From Acanthococcus lagerstroemiae (Eukaryota > Arthropoda > Insecta > Hemiptera > Eriococcidae): 64,000 nucleotides of DNA. A model generated the notes under the pieces. It made no database searches. It was given only the letters and a program-made list of their open reading frames with translations, and was not told the origin of the DNA. Below, piece by piece: positions 1-10,869 of this stretch. The stretch's first letter is position 1, and the number at the start of each line of letters is the position of its first letter. A program made the position numbers and the translations under genes. Location: the NCBI GenBank assembly GCA_031841125.1, contig CM063107.1, positions 47,505,497 through 47,569,496 on the forward strand, written 5' to 3'.

Positions 1-19
1 GCACTACTAAGTGTCATTA

Positions 20-1500
20 GTAAGACTGAATCATTGGCGAGTAAAGTAGAATGTCTATCTCTTTTTTCTATGCAGACGCCTTCAGGCCTTCATACGAATT
101 CCTAATAAATAGGGTGTCGAAATTCGAGATTCTCCTTCAGTCAACTAGTTAGGCAACTCATCCCAATAATGTATAGATGTGTTTGCGTGATCTTACATTT
201 GAAGGGATGACGATGATACGGACATTGAAGAAATTACGCACACCATCAATAGACAATTTTTTCTCAGCTTTGCTCACAGATATACTGGTGAGTCTTTTCG
301 GCAATGGTAGAAGGCAGTTCATTAACGTTTTTTGGGAAAAGAAATTAACAGGGAATTTTGATAAATATCATTATGAATTAAACAAATTTAATGTGTTAAT
401 GCATTAAATACATACGTGTTTTTTTTTTGTTTTTTTAATGATTAAAATTAATTTAAAAAATATTTGGCTGAATGCAGTGTTTTTAAATAACAGCATAACT
501 ATACAAATCTCCCCCGTATTCTGACGCAGGCCCATTCGGGGCGTTTTCGGAATAAAGGGTGCGGTGCCCCGGGACAAATTTGGCATGCGTGCATCGCCAT
601 ACGCCCCTTCATCATCGAAAACTGTTCAAAGGTAGCTTAATAAATAGTTCTTTTAATTAAGTACTTAAATGAATGAAAATATTAATATTTATTTTAATTT
701 TAGTTTTAATGCAAAATTAATTTTAAATGTTTCAAAATTAAATATGTAAGTTCGCAGTTGAATTAAAGAAATAGATTTTAATTTGACAAAACTTTAATAG
801 CAAAAACGAATTAAAATTGTTTGCACGAAATTTTAGTTCAACAAATTAAATCAAATTTTCAAGTTTACAACAACGAACTAAATTATGATGTGCAGAGCAC
901 AGAAAACGAGAATGAAAATTGTGTTGTACATACAAGATGCGAAAAACGAATGACCGAGTAGAAACAAGAATAGGTTCGACGAGAGACAGTTTGATTCAAA
1001 ATCGTGTACACAAAATTAATAAGCCAAACAGCAGAAAGAGAAGGAGTTCGAAACAGATACGAGAATCAGGTTGAGAAGTGAAAAATCGGCAGGATATGAG
1101 CGTGAACAAAATGTGGTCATTTAAAAATACGAGGATGACCGAAGTAATTTTACAAAAAATATTATATCATTTTTATACTTGATTATTTTACTAAAATCAA
1201 GAATTATTTATGATTTCAACATTACAAAACTTACATAAATAAAATAATTAGATTACCCATTTTTTAGAATTAATAATTATTTTAAGAATATTATTTTATT
1301 TTATTAGGGTGTTCACAAAATCAATTCTGAATAAAAACGACTACATTTTCTTTTCTTCTTAATTTTCCGTAGAAATTATTTACTAGACCCAGCGAATGTT
1401 TCGCGGTAAACAGTTCCCTCCTTTATGCTCTTCAAAAACACTCATAGGCCTCACACTGCCTGCCTATTTTAGTTTTTGAAATTGAAAATCTTGATAAATT
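20..1500. repeat. Long direct repeat, copy 1 (interrupted by a retroposon)
   Basis: This stretch aligns collinearly with 2350-3480. Both copies start with a block around 'GAATCATTGGCGAGTAAAG' (about 25-50 and 2357-2385) and end with a block around 'AAAAACACTCATAGGCC' (about 1432 and 3410). The middle is AT-rich and holds no coding signal. Relative to copy 2 it contains an extra 113 bp at 508-620 and a few hundred bases around 820-1140 that copy 2 lacks. I cannot tell a segmental duplication from two copies of an interspersed repeat. Confidence 0.8.
508..620 (+). mobile_element. GC-rich retroposon, short copy S1, with 10-bp TSD
   Basis: A GC-rich insert in AT-rich DNA. It is absent from the paralogous copy 2, whose empty site at 2808-2817 reads ACTGTACAAA. 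The insert is flanked by ACTATACAAA (498-507) and ACTGTTCAAA (621-630), which are diverged copies of that empty site, so the ends are well defined. It contains the family signature GCATGCGTGCATCGCCATAC at its right end. A segment near its left end (about 512-545) is shared only with the copy at 3519-3690, suggesting a subfamily. There is no poly(A) tail. I orient the family so that the signature is the 3' end, because this is the end all copies share. Confidence 0.85.
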
Positions 1501-1504
1501 TAAC

Positions 1505-2350
1505 TAATTATTATTATTATTATTTTTTAAATTTACAAGCACTTAATCTACGAGTAACATTAGATTATCGCGCCTAAGAGCGGGCATAGGTCTCCTCTAC
1601 CTTTCTCCATCAGTCCCTATCCCTAGCTCCCCTAACCCAGAGCCTTCCCCTATCTTTTTGAGTTCATCGTGCGACCTAGTCCGGGGTCTCCCTAGTGATC
1701 TCACACCTTCCCAGGGGTGCCAGTCCATTACCCTCCTTCCCTTCCCTGGATACATGTCCCGCATAATCAAATTTTAGATTTTTCATTATATACCTGCAGT
1801 CTTTGCTCCGGTACCAGTCCCCATCTATATTCAGCCCCCTTCCCTCCCAATTTAGGTTGCAGAATACTTCCTCTAAAAGGCAGTTGGACAGTTTTGGGGA
1901 TAAAGGGTTTCCCTGCTTCACTTTTCTGTTGATTTCGAAGTAATGACCCATTTTATCAAGACGTACCCTCCCCCTTGAATTTTAAATTCATTCGTTTTTT
2001 CAATTCTTTGGCTAATAACAAAGATCTGATCAACTATTGAATATCCTTTTCTGAAGTCTGCCTGTTCAGAGCCTTGGTTATAGTCCAAAATGGGTTTTTA
2101 ATGAGTTTTGCATAGATCTTCCCTACGTTCGAAATTAAACATACAGGCCTGCAGTTATTAATATCTGATTTGTCACCTTCTTTGAATAGTAACACTATAT
2201 CTGATATTTTCCATAGGATAGGAATATTTTCTTTTACAAGTATTAAATTGAAAATTTTTATGAGTGCAGGGGTCAGCTCTATGGCGAAGCACTTGAGTTC
2301 CTTATTTCCTATACCATCTGGCCAGATTTCTCCACCTTTAATTTACTCAG
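1505..2350 (-). pseudogene. RTE-clade non-LTR retrotransposon fragment (reverse transcriptase, internally deleted)
   Basis: Read on the minus strand from 2350 down, the translation gives the start of an RTE-type reverse transcriptase: a GPDGIGNKELK block, then SDIVLLFKEGDKSDINN and the NVGKIYAKLIKN block, then a QADFRKGYS-like block, all close to the same blocks in the longer RTE at 32.0-34.8 kb. Around 1870-1930 comes the KQGNPLSPKL motif of RT. The reading frame then jumps near 1790 directly to the C-terminal LKFDYAGHV block, so the catalytic FADD region and the thumb are deleted. The 3' end is marked by a short ATT microsatellite at about 1508-1528, as in other RTE elements. It is inactive. 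Confidence 0.85.
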
Positions 2351-3480
2351 GGTAAGATTGAATCATTGGCGAGTAAAGTAGAATGTCAGTCTCTTTTTTC
2401 TATATGCAGACGCCTTCAGGACTTCATACTAATTCCTAATAAACAGGGTCTCCATGCCAGATTCTCCTTCAGTCAGGTAGTTATGCAACTCATCCCAATA
2501 ATGCATAGATATGTTTGTATGAGCTCACATTTGAAGGGATGAAAAAGATGAAGAAATTACGCACAGAATCAATAGAAAACTTTTTCTTAGCTTTGCTAAT
2601 AGGTAGACTGGTGAAACTTTTTGGTATTGGTTGAAGGCAGTTCATTAACTTTTATGGGGAAAAAATTAACAGGGAATTTTGATAAATATTATTATGAATT
2701 AAACAAATTTAATGTTTATCAGTGCATTAAGCACATACATATTTTTAGTAATTAAAATTAATTAAAAAAATATTTTGCTGAATGCAGTGTTTTTAAATTA
2801 CTGCATAACTGTACAAAGATAGCAGAATAAATAGTTATTTTAATTAAGTACTTGAATTAATGAAAACATGAATATTTATTTTAATTTTAGTTTTAATGTA
2901 AAATTAATTTTAAATGTTTCAAAATTAAATAATACTAAATCATCTTTACATTTAATTATTTTACTAACATCAAGAATTATTTATGATTTAAATCATTTTT
3001 ACATTTAATTATTTTACTAAAATCAAGAAATATTTATGATTTCAATATTACAAAACTTACATAAATAAAACAATTAAATTACCAATCTATGTGTGTGGTG
3101 GGGCGTATGGCGATGCACGCATGCCAAAGTGGCCTCTATGACACCACACCCCCGGCCACAGGAACTACCCTTTCGAGCATCGCGTCAGTGACCGGAGGGA
3201 CGCCTTGGGGCCGGGCCCGAGCCCCCATTTCTACGTGCCGAAATTACCAATCTAGAATTAATAATTATTTTAAGAATATTTTTTACAGTAGGGTGTTCAC
3301 AAAATCAGTTTGGAGTAACAACTCCTACATTTTTCTCTTTTTCTTTTTTCTTTTTTTTTCTAGACCTAGCGATTGTTCCGCGGTAAACAGTGGGCTCCTT
3401 CGAGCTCTTCAAAAACACTCATAGGCCTGACTCCTACCGATTTTAGTTTTTGAAATTGAAAATGTTGATAAATCTAACTG
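2350..3480. repeat. Long direct repeat, copy 2 (interrupted by a retroposon)
   Basis: Paralogue of 20-1500, see that entry for the matching end blocks. It lacks the 508-620 insertion but has its own 152-bp insertion at 3089-3240. Having each copy serve as the empty site for the other is what makes both insertions interpretable. The RTE fragment at 1505-2350 lies exactly between the two copies. No coding signal of its own. Confidence 0.8.
3089..3240 (-). mobile_element. GC-rich retroposon, short copy S2, with perfect 13-bp TSD
   Basis: The 152-bp GC-rich insert is flanked by a perfect 13-bp direct repeat AAATTACCAATCT at 3076-3088 and 3241-3253. The equivalent place in copy 1 (about 1251-1271) has no insert. 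The element is in the opposite orientation to S1. It shares the signature end (GCGTATGGCGATGCACGC on the plus strand) at its left edge, and extends further into the family than S1, ending near CTACGTGCCG. Different lengths with one constant end, plus TSDs of 10 and 13 bp, point to target-primed reverse transcription with 5' truncation. Confidence 0.9.
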
Positions 3481-3518
3481 ATTAGAGACATTTTTATTTT
3501 TTTAGTGTTACTATAGAT

Positions 3519-3690
3519 GATAGTGAGGCATATGGCGATGGACGCATACCAAGTTGGCCCCGGGACACCGCACTCCTAATCCCAGAAATACCCCGAATGG
3601 GCCTGCGTCAGGATAGGGGGATCGCTTTGAGATAGCTCCTGCAATCCCATTTTCTCCTTTCGCCTCTTCACGGCGGCGAATCTATGACGT
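3519..3690 (-). mobile_element. GC-rich retroposon, copy S3
   Basis: The plus strand shows the degraded signature GGCATATGGCGATGGACGCATACC followed by a GC-rich segment. The block CCCCGAATGGGCCTGCGTCA at about 3591-3610 is the reverse complement of a block in S1 (512-545), so S1 and S3 form one subfamily. The right boundary is uncertain, and no convincing TSD is visible. Confidence 0.65.
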
Positions 3691-3691
3691 T

Positions 3692-3943
3692 TTATTCGTC
3701 TTCTTCATCTTCGCTGTTCAGTTGCATCGGATCGTCTTCAGTATTACTAAGAACTTGTTCTATGGGTAAAGAAGGTGGCCTGATATCCACATCCTCTCGG
3801 CTCCTCTTGGTCATATAAATTTGCAATTGTTCCTTGTGTTTTCTTGTAGAATTTTGAAAATTTGACCTTTTGCTACGAAAGGAAGAACCAGAAGGGGAAA
3901 ACCAAAGCTTGTCAGTAAAGGATTCAGTGCTTTTAAGTTTCAA
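3692..3943 (-). CDS. Unrecognised 83-residue reading frame with acidic C-terminus
   Basis: An open frame on the minus strand, basic in its first half (many Lys, Arg and Ser) and acidic at the end (NSEDEEDE before the stop). It does not resemble any domain I recognise. It starts just right of the GC-rich retroposon S3. It could be the last exon of a host gene, a transposon remnant, or chance. The compositional shift from basic to acidic is the only thing that speaks for coding. There is no upstream exon that I can support. Confidence 0.2.
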   Translation of the reverse strand: MKLKSTESFTDKLWFSPSGSSFRSKRSNFQNSTRKHKEQLQIYMTKRSREDVDIRPPSLPIEQVLSNTEDDPMQLNSEDEEDE

Positions 3944-5295
3944 AATTTTTCAGATTGTGCGAGAGAAGAAAAAAGGGAGAAAACAATTATTGTTATTTAG
4001 CTCCGAGTTTTGTACTATTCGTTCAAATTGTCCGCAACATTCATCAAACTGTACGCCAAACTTATAGTTGTGAAAAATATGTTGCCAATAAATGCAATAC
4101 CGGGGATCAGTAGGCAGGTACCTATACCTAAAATATTGGACTACATAAATTTCAGACTGATTTTTCGGATTGAGTTAAAGAAACCTAAAACCTGTTCCTC
4201 TTTCATAAGATCTCGTAATAGCCCAAAATCAGGCATTGACTAGTTGAGTTCACGAACTTGTCAGTTGTGTTCAGTGATCAAACGGCAACACTGATTGGGA
4301 GATAACTGATTATAGTTGTACATGTTCGATTTTTTACTATAGAATACGAAGATGGGATCGGCTGTTACGGGTATAAGATAAAAAGTAAACTTGAACTGAA
4401 CTCTATAACTTATTTTCCGGGAATTGCAACTTTTTGTTCGTTCAAGTTCATTTGGCAACAATGGTAGTACGCAGCAGCATGTACTATAGCCGTTCCACTC
4501 ACCCACATGAAAATAAACTAAACTTGAATAAAACCTTCTTTTTTTCTTTCTTTTTTTTTTCCACCTAAAGTTATACATTTTCTTTATGTTCGCAAACTTG
4601 CTCATGTCTATCATAAATGATCGGCTGTCAGGCTAACAACTGTAAATTAAATAAAAGTCAACTTCACATCTTTGTATGGTCAAAAGTTCGAATGTATTGA
4701 ATCCGCTGATATTAGCTCCTGCCTTTTAGAGATTCCTAGTAACTTTTATGGAAGGCAAACAGATCCTGATCCGAAAATATCGTAACTTTCCAATGTTTTC
4801 TTTAACAATAAATTGAAGTAAATTCCTAAGTACTGAGAAATATACTGGAAGAGTTACAGTCAAGCACGAATATTTGCATATGGAATATCGTGTTAGGAAA
4901 AAGGAAATTACAATATACCACTGAATTTTGAAGGCGTAGTAATTATTTTCGCTGACAGAAGTAATTCAAGTGTTTAATATTTTAAATTGATGCCATGCAA
5001 TTTTAACGTTTTGCAAAATTTACGCACTTAGTTCACCCCGACATTCGCTTCGATCCGAAATTCTGTTCAGTAAGAAAGAGAAAGGAAAGAGTGTCTGTGT
5101 TTTCTTGTTCCTCGGAAGAAAACAAAAAGTCAGTCATCCTAGGGGGTCGAAGAATTTTCTTCTTCCCCTGAAGAACTGAATATAATTCTCAGGGTTCAAG
5201 AGACACGAATTCTTACCTCGTATCGCCCGAAAAAATCAGTCACTTGACTATTACGAAGTCAAAAAAATTATTCTTGTTTTTCGAGATGCCTACAA
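3944..5295. other. No recognisable feature
   Basis: AT-rich sequence without a reading frame, RNA gene or repeat that I can support. A pyrimidine-rich tract lies at about 4540-4562. Confidence 0.5.
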
Positions 5296-5692
5296 CATAT
5301 GAGGAGGGTTTTTTCCAAAACGGCATAAGTCCAAAAAAGCGATTTTACAGCAGAAGCAAATAACTGTTTCCTGTGGTACCTACAATAGTTCCGACGCAGA
5401 TGACACCCTTGTTGCATACTCAAACATACACAAGAATATATAAGTAGGTCGAAGTTTTGTACCAGCTATGCGCTAATAACAGAGATAATATGACGCCACC
5501 AACTTTAGCATTTGTGGACTTAATGCATTTTGGATATTTTCCCTTTTTTGGCTTCCGACACTTCCTCTAAAGGTTATTCTGACACTTTTGTGCTCCAAGG
5601 TGAAGTGTCACATATTTCTCCGCCAGATAGCGCGTTTGTCTTATTTTTGCCCTAAATGGACTTAAGCCGTTTTGGAGAAACGCTCCTCATAT
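5296..5692. mobile_element. Short inverted-repeat (MITE-like) element, about 400 bp
   Basis: About 40 bp at the left end (5296-5335, containing CATATGAGGAG and CCAAAACGGCATAAGTCCA) recurs as its reverse complement at the right end (5653-5692, containing TGGACTTAAGCCGTTTTGG and CTCCTCATATA), with several mismatches. The interior has no coding signal. The layout fits a non-autonomous terminal-inverted-repeat element. No clear target duplication was seen, so the superfamily is open. Confidence 0.6.
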
Positions 5693-5854
5693 ATATTGAG
5701 GAGCGATTTTCCAATTTACATTTTTGACGATTTTCCCTTTTTGGTGGTCTGTGACATTAGCGCTCCGCTCGCATCGAATGCCAAACACAAAAATAACCTA
5801 TCTATACTAGTTTTTACGTTCGGTGTATTTGAAGATCGGCCTAATCGTATTCAG

Positions 5855-5912
5855 TTTTCTAAACTGAGCTATCTTTTTTGTCTCCCCTGAAGCAAATAGC
5901 TCAGTTTGGAAA
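5855..5912. repeat. Hairpin, 18-bp stem
   Basis: TTTTCTAAACTGAGCTAT is followed about 24 bases later by its near-perfect reverse complement ATAGCTCAGTTTGGAAAA. It is isolated, with no adjoining gene. A poly(G) run of about 12 lies just to the right at about 5945. Confidence 0.6.
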
Positions 5913-6935
5913 ATTACTCCTAATTTCTTTTGGCTAGCTCATTAGGGGGGGGGGGGTGAATATTGTTAAAAATATATCATCTGAACTACCTCAATCAGAT
6001 ACAGTACATAAAAAAAGGCTGACAAATATTGGAAAATTGAAAAAATATTATAATCGCACATTCGAGAACTGATTTAATATTTTAATATGCTCCTCATCGT
6101 CACAAGTTCTGTTCACATTCTGTTCAAAATAAGGGACCTATTTCGAAGGCAATATTCTAAGATGAGGGGGCGTAAGGTGAAGATATGAAAAACGGAAGAA
6201 AATAAGCACATAAATAAAGCTGATGAATTACTGGAAGACACTAAGAATTTACTTTTTCGGATCCTGGATCTCTTTCGACTGACTGATATTAAGCTGACGA
6301 CATAATCTGACCAGTTTCATTTTTCTACTTTTCTGTCTCCTTGTTCGTTTGTTTATCAGTTAATCTAACTCTTTAATTGTTTCCCAGTAATCTTGCCTAT
6401 TTATTTGGCTACTTGCTTATCTGTAGTTTTGTCTACGTATGCATCTTCGTATCCATCGTTCTTCTACTGTCTGACAGTCTGACTACCTAGCTGGTCGAAT
6501 GGCGATCTATTTCTCTGTCTCTGTCTAGAAAGCCATGAATCTGTCCCTGCGATCCTGCCCTTTTTTGAATTCTTCAGTTAGGCCACTCGTCCGGCCCTTA
6601 TATTTTTGCAGAGGGAAAGAGATAAGGAGGAGGACAGTTCATGGTCAGATTTTTTGTCAGAATACATCAGAAAAAAAATCGATGTAGAGTCATTGTTTAG
6701 ATTTTCGCCCAAATTTGATTGATAGATAGATATGATTAAAAATGTGGGAGAAATAGTCCGACCGCTGTAAGGGACATTGTTACATGGATATTTCGTCCAG
6801 GCGACCGCGTTGACGAGCATACCCACGTTTCCAAGGCCTTCTCTAGTCGTCCATTCTCGGCATCGCTCAGCATTCTCCATGTCAGCCTGTCGAAACGTGA
6901 TAGAATGAATGACATACGCAACTACCCAAAACTAG
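5913..6935. other. No recognisable feature
   Basis: AT-rich DNA. A region around 6300-6540 is pyrimidine-rich with scattered CTGT and TCTG motifs. No supported gene. Confidence 0.5.
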
Positions 6936-7021
6936 TAAATGGAAAGTGAAGACATTCACAATCAGTGTGGTTAGAAAATTGTATGAAGCTTCACTGACTG
7001 TGAGTGTCTTCACTTTCCATT
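6936..7021. repeat. Hairpin, 24-bp stem
   Basis: A stem containing AAATGGAAAGTGAAGACA (left arm from about 6936) pairs with TGTCTTCACTTTCCATTT (ending about 7021), with one mismatch in 24 and a loop of about 37 bases. It could be the remains of a foldback MITE or a small-RNA-type hairpin. Confidence 0.7.
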
Positions 7022-7533
7022 TAGATACAGGTACTAGTTTACCCCTATGATCAGAAGTAGAACATAAAATAAATGTAAACTCAAACTGCTGGAATGTTAG
7101 AAGAAATGTCATAACAAAATTAAGAGACTTACCAATCCACTTAGCTCAGCATCTTGCTACAAAACACCCTCCCATCATCTGAATGCAATATATTCGGAAT
7201 TCTGGAAATGCAAAAAATGTGAATCACATTATAGCTAGACTTTTTTTTTGCGATTTTAGTTTTCAAGGGTTGAAGCATTAAGCATTAGGTCAAGTGATCT
7301 TGATAGTTCAATCATCATCTGGTGTAGTCTGCATGTTGACTCAGCCAATACTAGTATGTACTCGTAAGTTACAGCTGGGGAGTAAATGGAAGGTACACCA
7401 TCATCAACAAAATGTATGCTATCCTGATTCCTGTATGACAATAATTTGCTACCACATATAGATGTATTGTCGTTCCATAAAGAACATACTTGATAGCTTG
7501 ATAGCAGGAGTTCATCGTTGACTGATGAATAAA
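7022..7533. other. No recognisable feature
   Basis: AT-rich sequence with no reading frame or repeat that I can support. Confidence 0.4.
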
Positions 7534-8110
7534 TGGTGTAGTGGAACGTATGGCGATGCACGTATGCCAAAGTGGCCCCTGAGATATCGCATCCCCGACA
7601 CCGGAAACGACCCTTTCGGGCATCGCATCAGTGCCGAGGAGAACGCTTTGAGGCCGGGCCCGAGCTCCCGTTTCTCCTGGCCGGAACGGTGCGCGTGTCC
7701 TGCTAGGGCTACCATGCGGTTCCCTACTGACAGAGGTCCGCACTCCCAGAGCGCTCGCCTGAAATTCAGGTCTCCCACAGCCGGACGCGCTGCCTCTTCC
7801 TCTTCACTCACTCATCGCGTGAGACTCATTCGTTTGTAGCTCCCACCCTTGAACTGCGGGCGAGCTCAGCTCCAGCCCTGAGCTTCGCTGAGCGGTATCC
7901 GCCGCCGCAGCAGCAGCAGCAACTTCAGCTTGTCCTCCTAGCGTCCTCTGCCTCGACCACTCTGCCTCCATCTTCCTTCGCATGATGGCCGAAACAAAAG
8001 CCGACCCCCGGTTCCAACCGCTTCGGCTCCTCAACAGCTCCGGAACGAGGGTGTCCGGCGCAAGACGGTCGATCACGCCGTCTCCGGGATCGAACGTGAC
8101 TGGCCCTAAG
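7534..8110 (-). mobile_element. GC-rich retroposon, long copy S4, with conserved reading frame
   Basis: A sharply bounded GC-rich block. On the minus strand it ends with the family signature GGCATACGTGCATCGCCATAC. The minus-strand translation keeps peptides that recur in the other long copy at 43071-43495: a GWNRGSAFVSAIMRR-like block, an EEAARPAVGDLNFRRA block and a GNRMVALAGHAHR block, in the same order. The frame changes between blocks. The conserved peptides suggest that the family's full-length parent encodes a protein whose C-terminal part lies here. I do not recognise the protein. The short copies S1, S2, S5 and S6 look like 5'-truncated versions. Confidence 0.75.
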
Positions 8111-10135
8111 TTGTAGAATCTTTCACGTGAAATTTCCCGTTTACTTTGCGTCAATCCCATTTTGTGTGCTCCAAAAAAAAAAAGTGCGGTTATCTTTTTA
8201 CTTCTTGTACCGTTTCTATGCATATGAAATTGCATACTCGATTCGCCGTAAATATGTTATTCAGCTCAATAATCAATAGCCTACTAACAAATAATATTGT
8301 TTATTTATCAATTAATTCGAGTACCTCAGTTCATTTCCTGTAATAATTTTGGTACTTATCATCTTCAGTTTTTGGTTTTGTGACTTCTGTGTATCTCGTT
8401 TCTCTTGAAGCTCCATTTTTGTTCCAAGAAGATCTGATTTTGCGGTAAAAACAAAGTGGGGAATGGGAAAACTTTTCGGAAGCTGAAAGTTTTTCAGCTT
8501 CAGCGAACACCCTTTACTACCTCGCTATCTGCGAGGTAGCTTGTTAAATTTTAACAACTCAAATTAATTATGGAAATTAATAATTCTTTTTATTTAATTA
8601 AAAATTTTCCATGACCAATTTTATTAAGATTAAATTTAATATTAATTATAATAAATTTCAAAAAAAAACAGTTTGAATCCGAGCAGCGCCTTCAAATTTG
8701 GACAACGAATTTGAACTCAGCGAACAAAATTCGTACAGCATTTCGTTTTGTTCCGGCTAACCTTGGAAATGCAACCTAGAGTAAACAGTTGTGATACTAG
8801 AATTTTAGTGCCCAACATTGATGACGTACTCTTGAAATCAATGATGTGAAATTTCGTGATAGCAAGTATTTTATTTTAGCGCTGCATGGAATTGAGTGAG
8901 GAACGTGTTTTGTTAGTAACAGTTTATTCTAAATTTAATAGTGCACGGTATTTAAAAATCAATTTTGGACGGCTCCACTCCCTTTCCGCTAAAAATTTAG
9001 TAAGAGCCAGTTGGGTCTGTGGTATTTTTGTAATTATTGAGGAGCTCACTGCCAAAAGTATTCCGCCGGGAAGCCTCTGATACCAATTTTACCTTTCAAA
9101 GTTCCATTTATCATGTAATTTTACTGTGTAATTTGAAATAGACAAGATAGAAGAAGAAGAAAGAGAGAAAAAAAATGAAAAAGAAGAGTCAACTCTTCTT
9201 AAATCTTGCCAGATGAAGATCCGACTTTGTTAACCGACAACTGAGGGTCGAGTATCGAGTATACTGAATATATCAAATATCGAAGATGTTGGAGGATGCT
9301 GTCCCCTCTCTCATCGATACGTTCCTGACTGAACTGGCTGAAGAGAATAGCAAGCTTGTAAGTGGATCAAATGTCAATGTATATCTAGATGGGCATGTAG
9401 CGGAGAGTTGTATACCATGGTTATTAGGTATTATTCGATTGCAGTATTTTTCCCACCAAGCATCCCTACTTATCTACTTTTCTCTTCGTGTATAGACGGA
9501 CTGACTACTCGTATCGACACATGTACATATTCATTGTTTGTTTTTCCGTTTTCCAAGATTTTGTCTGTGTCTGAATAAAACTGTTCGTCGAGAATGCTGA
9601 CTTCGAGTTTTTTAATGTTTAACCATCCGCTACAGGCATGCCACAACTCCACCAAGCCAGAGGCAATTCGTTACTGTGTCCGTGTACCCCCGATATTCTT
9701 TACATGGGCGGTTATTCATCCCAGACCCCGGTCTTTTATATTACGTACATATTACGCAGGTATTCGTTTGTTGCTCATAAAATGCTTGAACCGCGTAAAA
9801 GAAAATATTGTTAACATTTTTTATACTTTATGACATAAACGCTTTTCTTCCAGTTTATGAGAAGAGATACACCAACGCTGTTAATACGTGTCCATTTGTT
9901 CATGTGCAGCTAAACCACGAAAATAACTTTACACAACGTGTCGCACTGTCGCAGACTCGCAGCACTCCATCTACATCGTTTTGAAGTTAGCACATTAGAC
10001 GGCAGACGAGAAAAACTTTTGAGGTTATCAGCCACAGGGCCTGTTTGTTCACGTGTACAAGATTCATCTCATGTTAAATTTTGAAAAAAACGGTCGGCTA
10101 GTTTCATCAAACCATTCGGAATTACTTGATCTCTA
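8111..10135. other. Mostly unassigned; possible short exon near 9286
   Basis: AT-rich intergenic-looking DNA. A short hairpin lies at about 8515-8545 (CTACCTCGC/GCGAGGTAG). An open frame from 9286 carries an LEDAVPSLIDTFLTELAEENSKL-like peptide and meets a good donor-like GTAAGT at about 9359, which is compatible with a first exon. I found no matching acceptor or homology. Confidence 0.3.
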
Positions 10136-10143
10136 GTACCTAC
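10136..10143 (+). repeat. Target-site duplication GTACCTAC, left copy
   Basis: This is the left flank of the 10144-16091 hAT element. Identical octamers occur at 16092-16099 and 19692-19699, exactly at the two other element boundaries. Eight bases is the TSD length of the hAT superfamily. Confidence 0.9.
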
Positions 10144-10369
10144 CAGAGCAGTGCACGATACCGATATCGGTACTCGGGTATCGTATCGGTGAAACCGCCC
10201 TATTGACAAAGATGATGCGATTTTGAAAAAAAACGCACTGCGACATCGCAACTGCTACCCGTGGGAAAAAAATCGCATCGCGATTGAGGCATCACAGGTG
10301 GCAGTGCGAGTCGCAGTGCTTTAGTGGCTTCGTCAGTCGCATGCTACTTTAACAGAAAGTGGCATGCGA

Positions 10370-10684
10370 TTACGCCTGCGGCTATCGTAGCCGCAGAGGC
10401 ATGCGTCAGTAGCTACGACAGGCGCATTGAAAATCGCATCATGAATGGCATCGTGAATCGCCTTCGATACCACTATAGTTGAAAGTCGCATCGAAACTCG
10501 CATGCGACTTCGCCTGCCACCGTCGCGTCGAAAGTCGCACCCAATGCGATTTGTGATGCGATCTTCGATGCGACTTTCAGCTATAGTGGTATTGGAGGCG
10601 ATTCACGATGCGATTTACAATGCGATTCTTGATGCGACTGTCGTAGCCACTGACGCATGCGTCTATGGCTACCACAGGCGCAGG
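10370..10684. repeat. Large palindrome of GCGAT/ATCGC motifs
   Basis: The left arm (from GCCTGCGGCTATCGTAGCC through GGCATGCGTCAGTAGCTACG to CACTATAGTTGAAAGTCGCA) is mirrored by the right arm (GCGACTTTCAGCTATAGTGG through GTAGCCACTGACGCATGCG to GGCTACCACAGGCGCAGGCG). The centre is near 10533. Each arm is over 100 bp with scattered mismatches. It is part of the left subterminal domain of hAT-1, where short GCGATT/ATGCGAC motifs recur every 10-20 bases from about 10210 to 10870. Confidence 0.8.
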
Positions 10685-10869
10685 CGTTATCGCATGCGAT
10701 TTAGGGTACGACTATCGGCCGTAGTCGTACCCGGTGCGCCTTTTGATGCGATTTTGGATGAGACTTTTAGCTAGAGTGGCATCGAATGCGATGCGTTTGC
10801 GAATGCAATTTCTGATGCGACAATTACATCGTGAATCGCATTCGATGTGTTTGGGGATGCGATTTTGAT

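Noticed and set aside
7804..8235. Host gene of 143 residues with poly-Ala tract
   Set aside because: Most of it belongs to the GC-rich repeated family with a second copy at 43 kb. The Ala run is a (CTG)n microsatellite.
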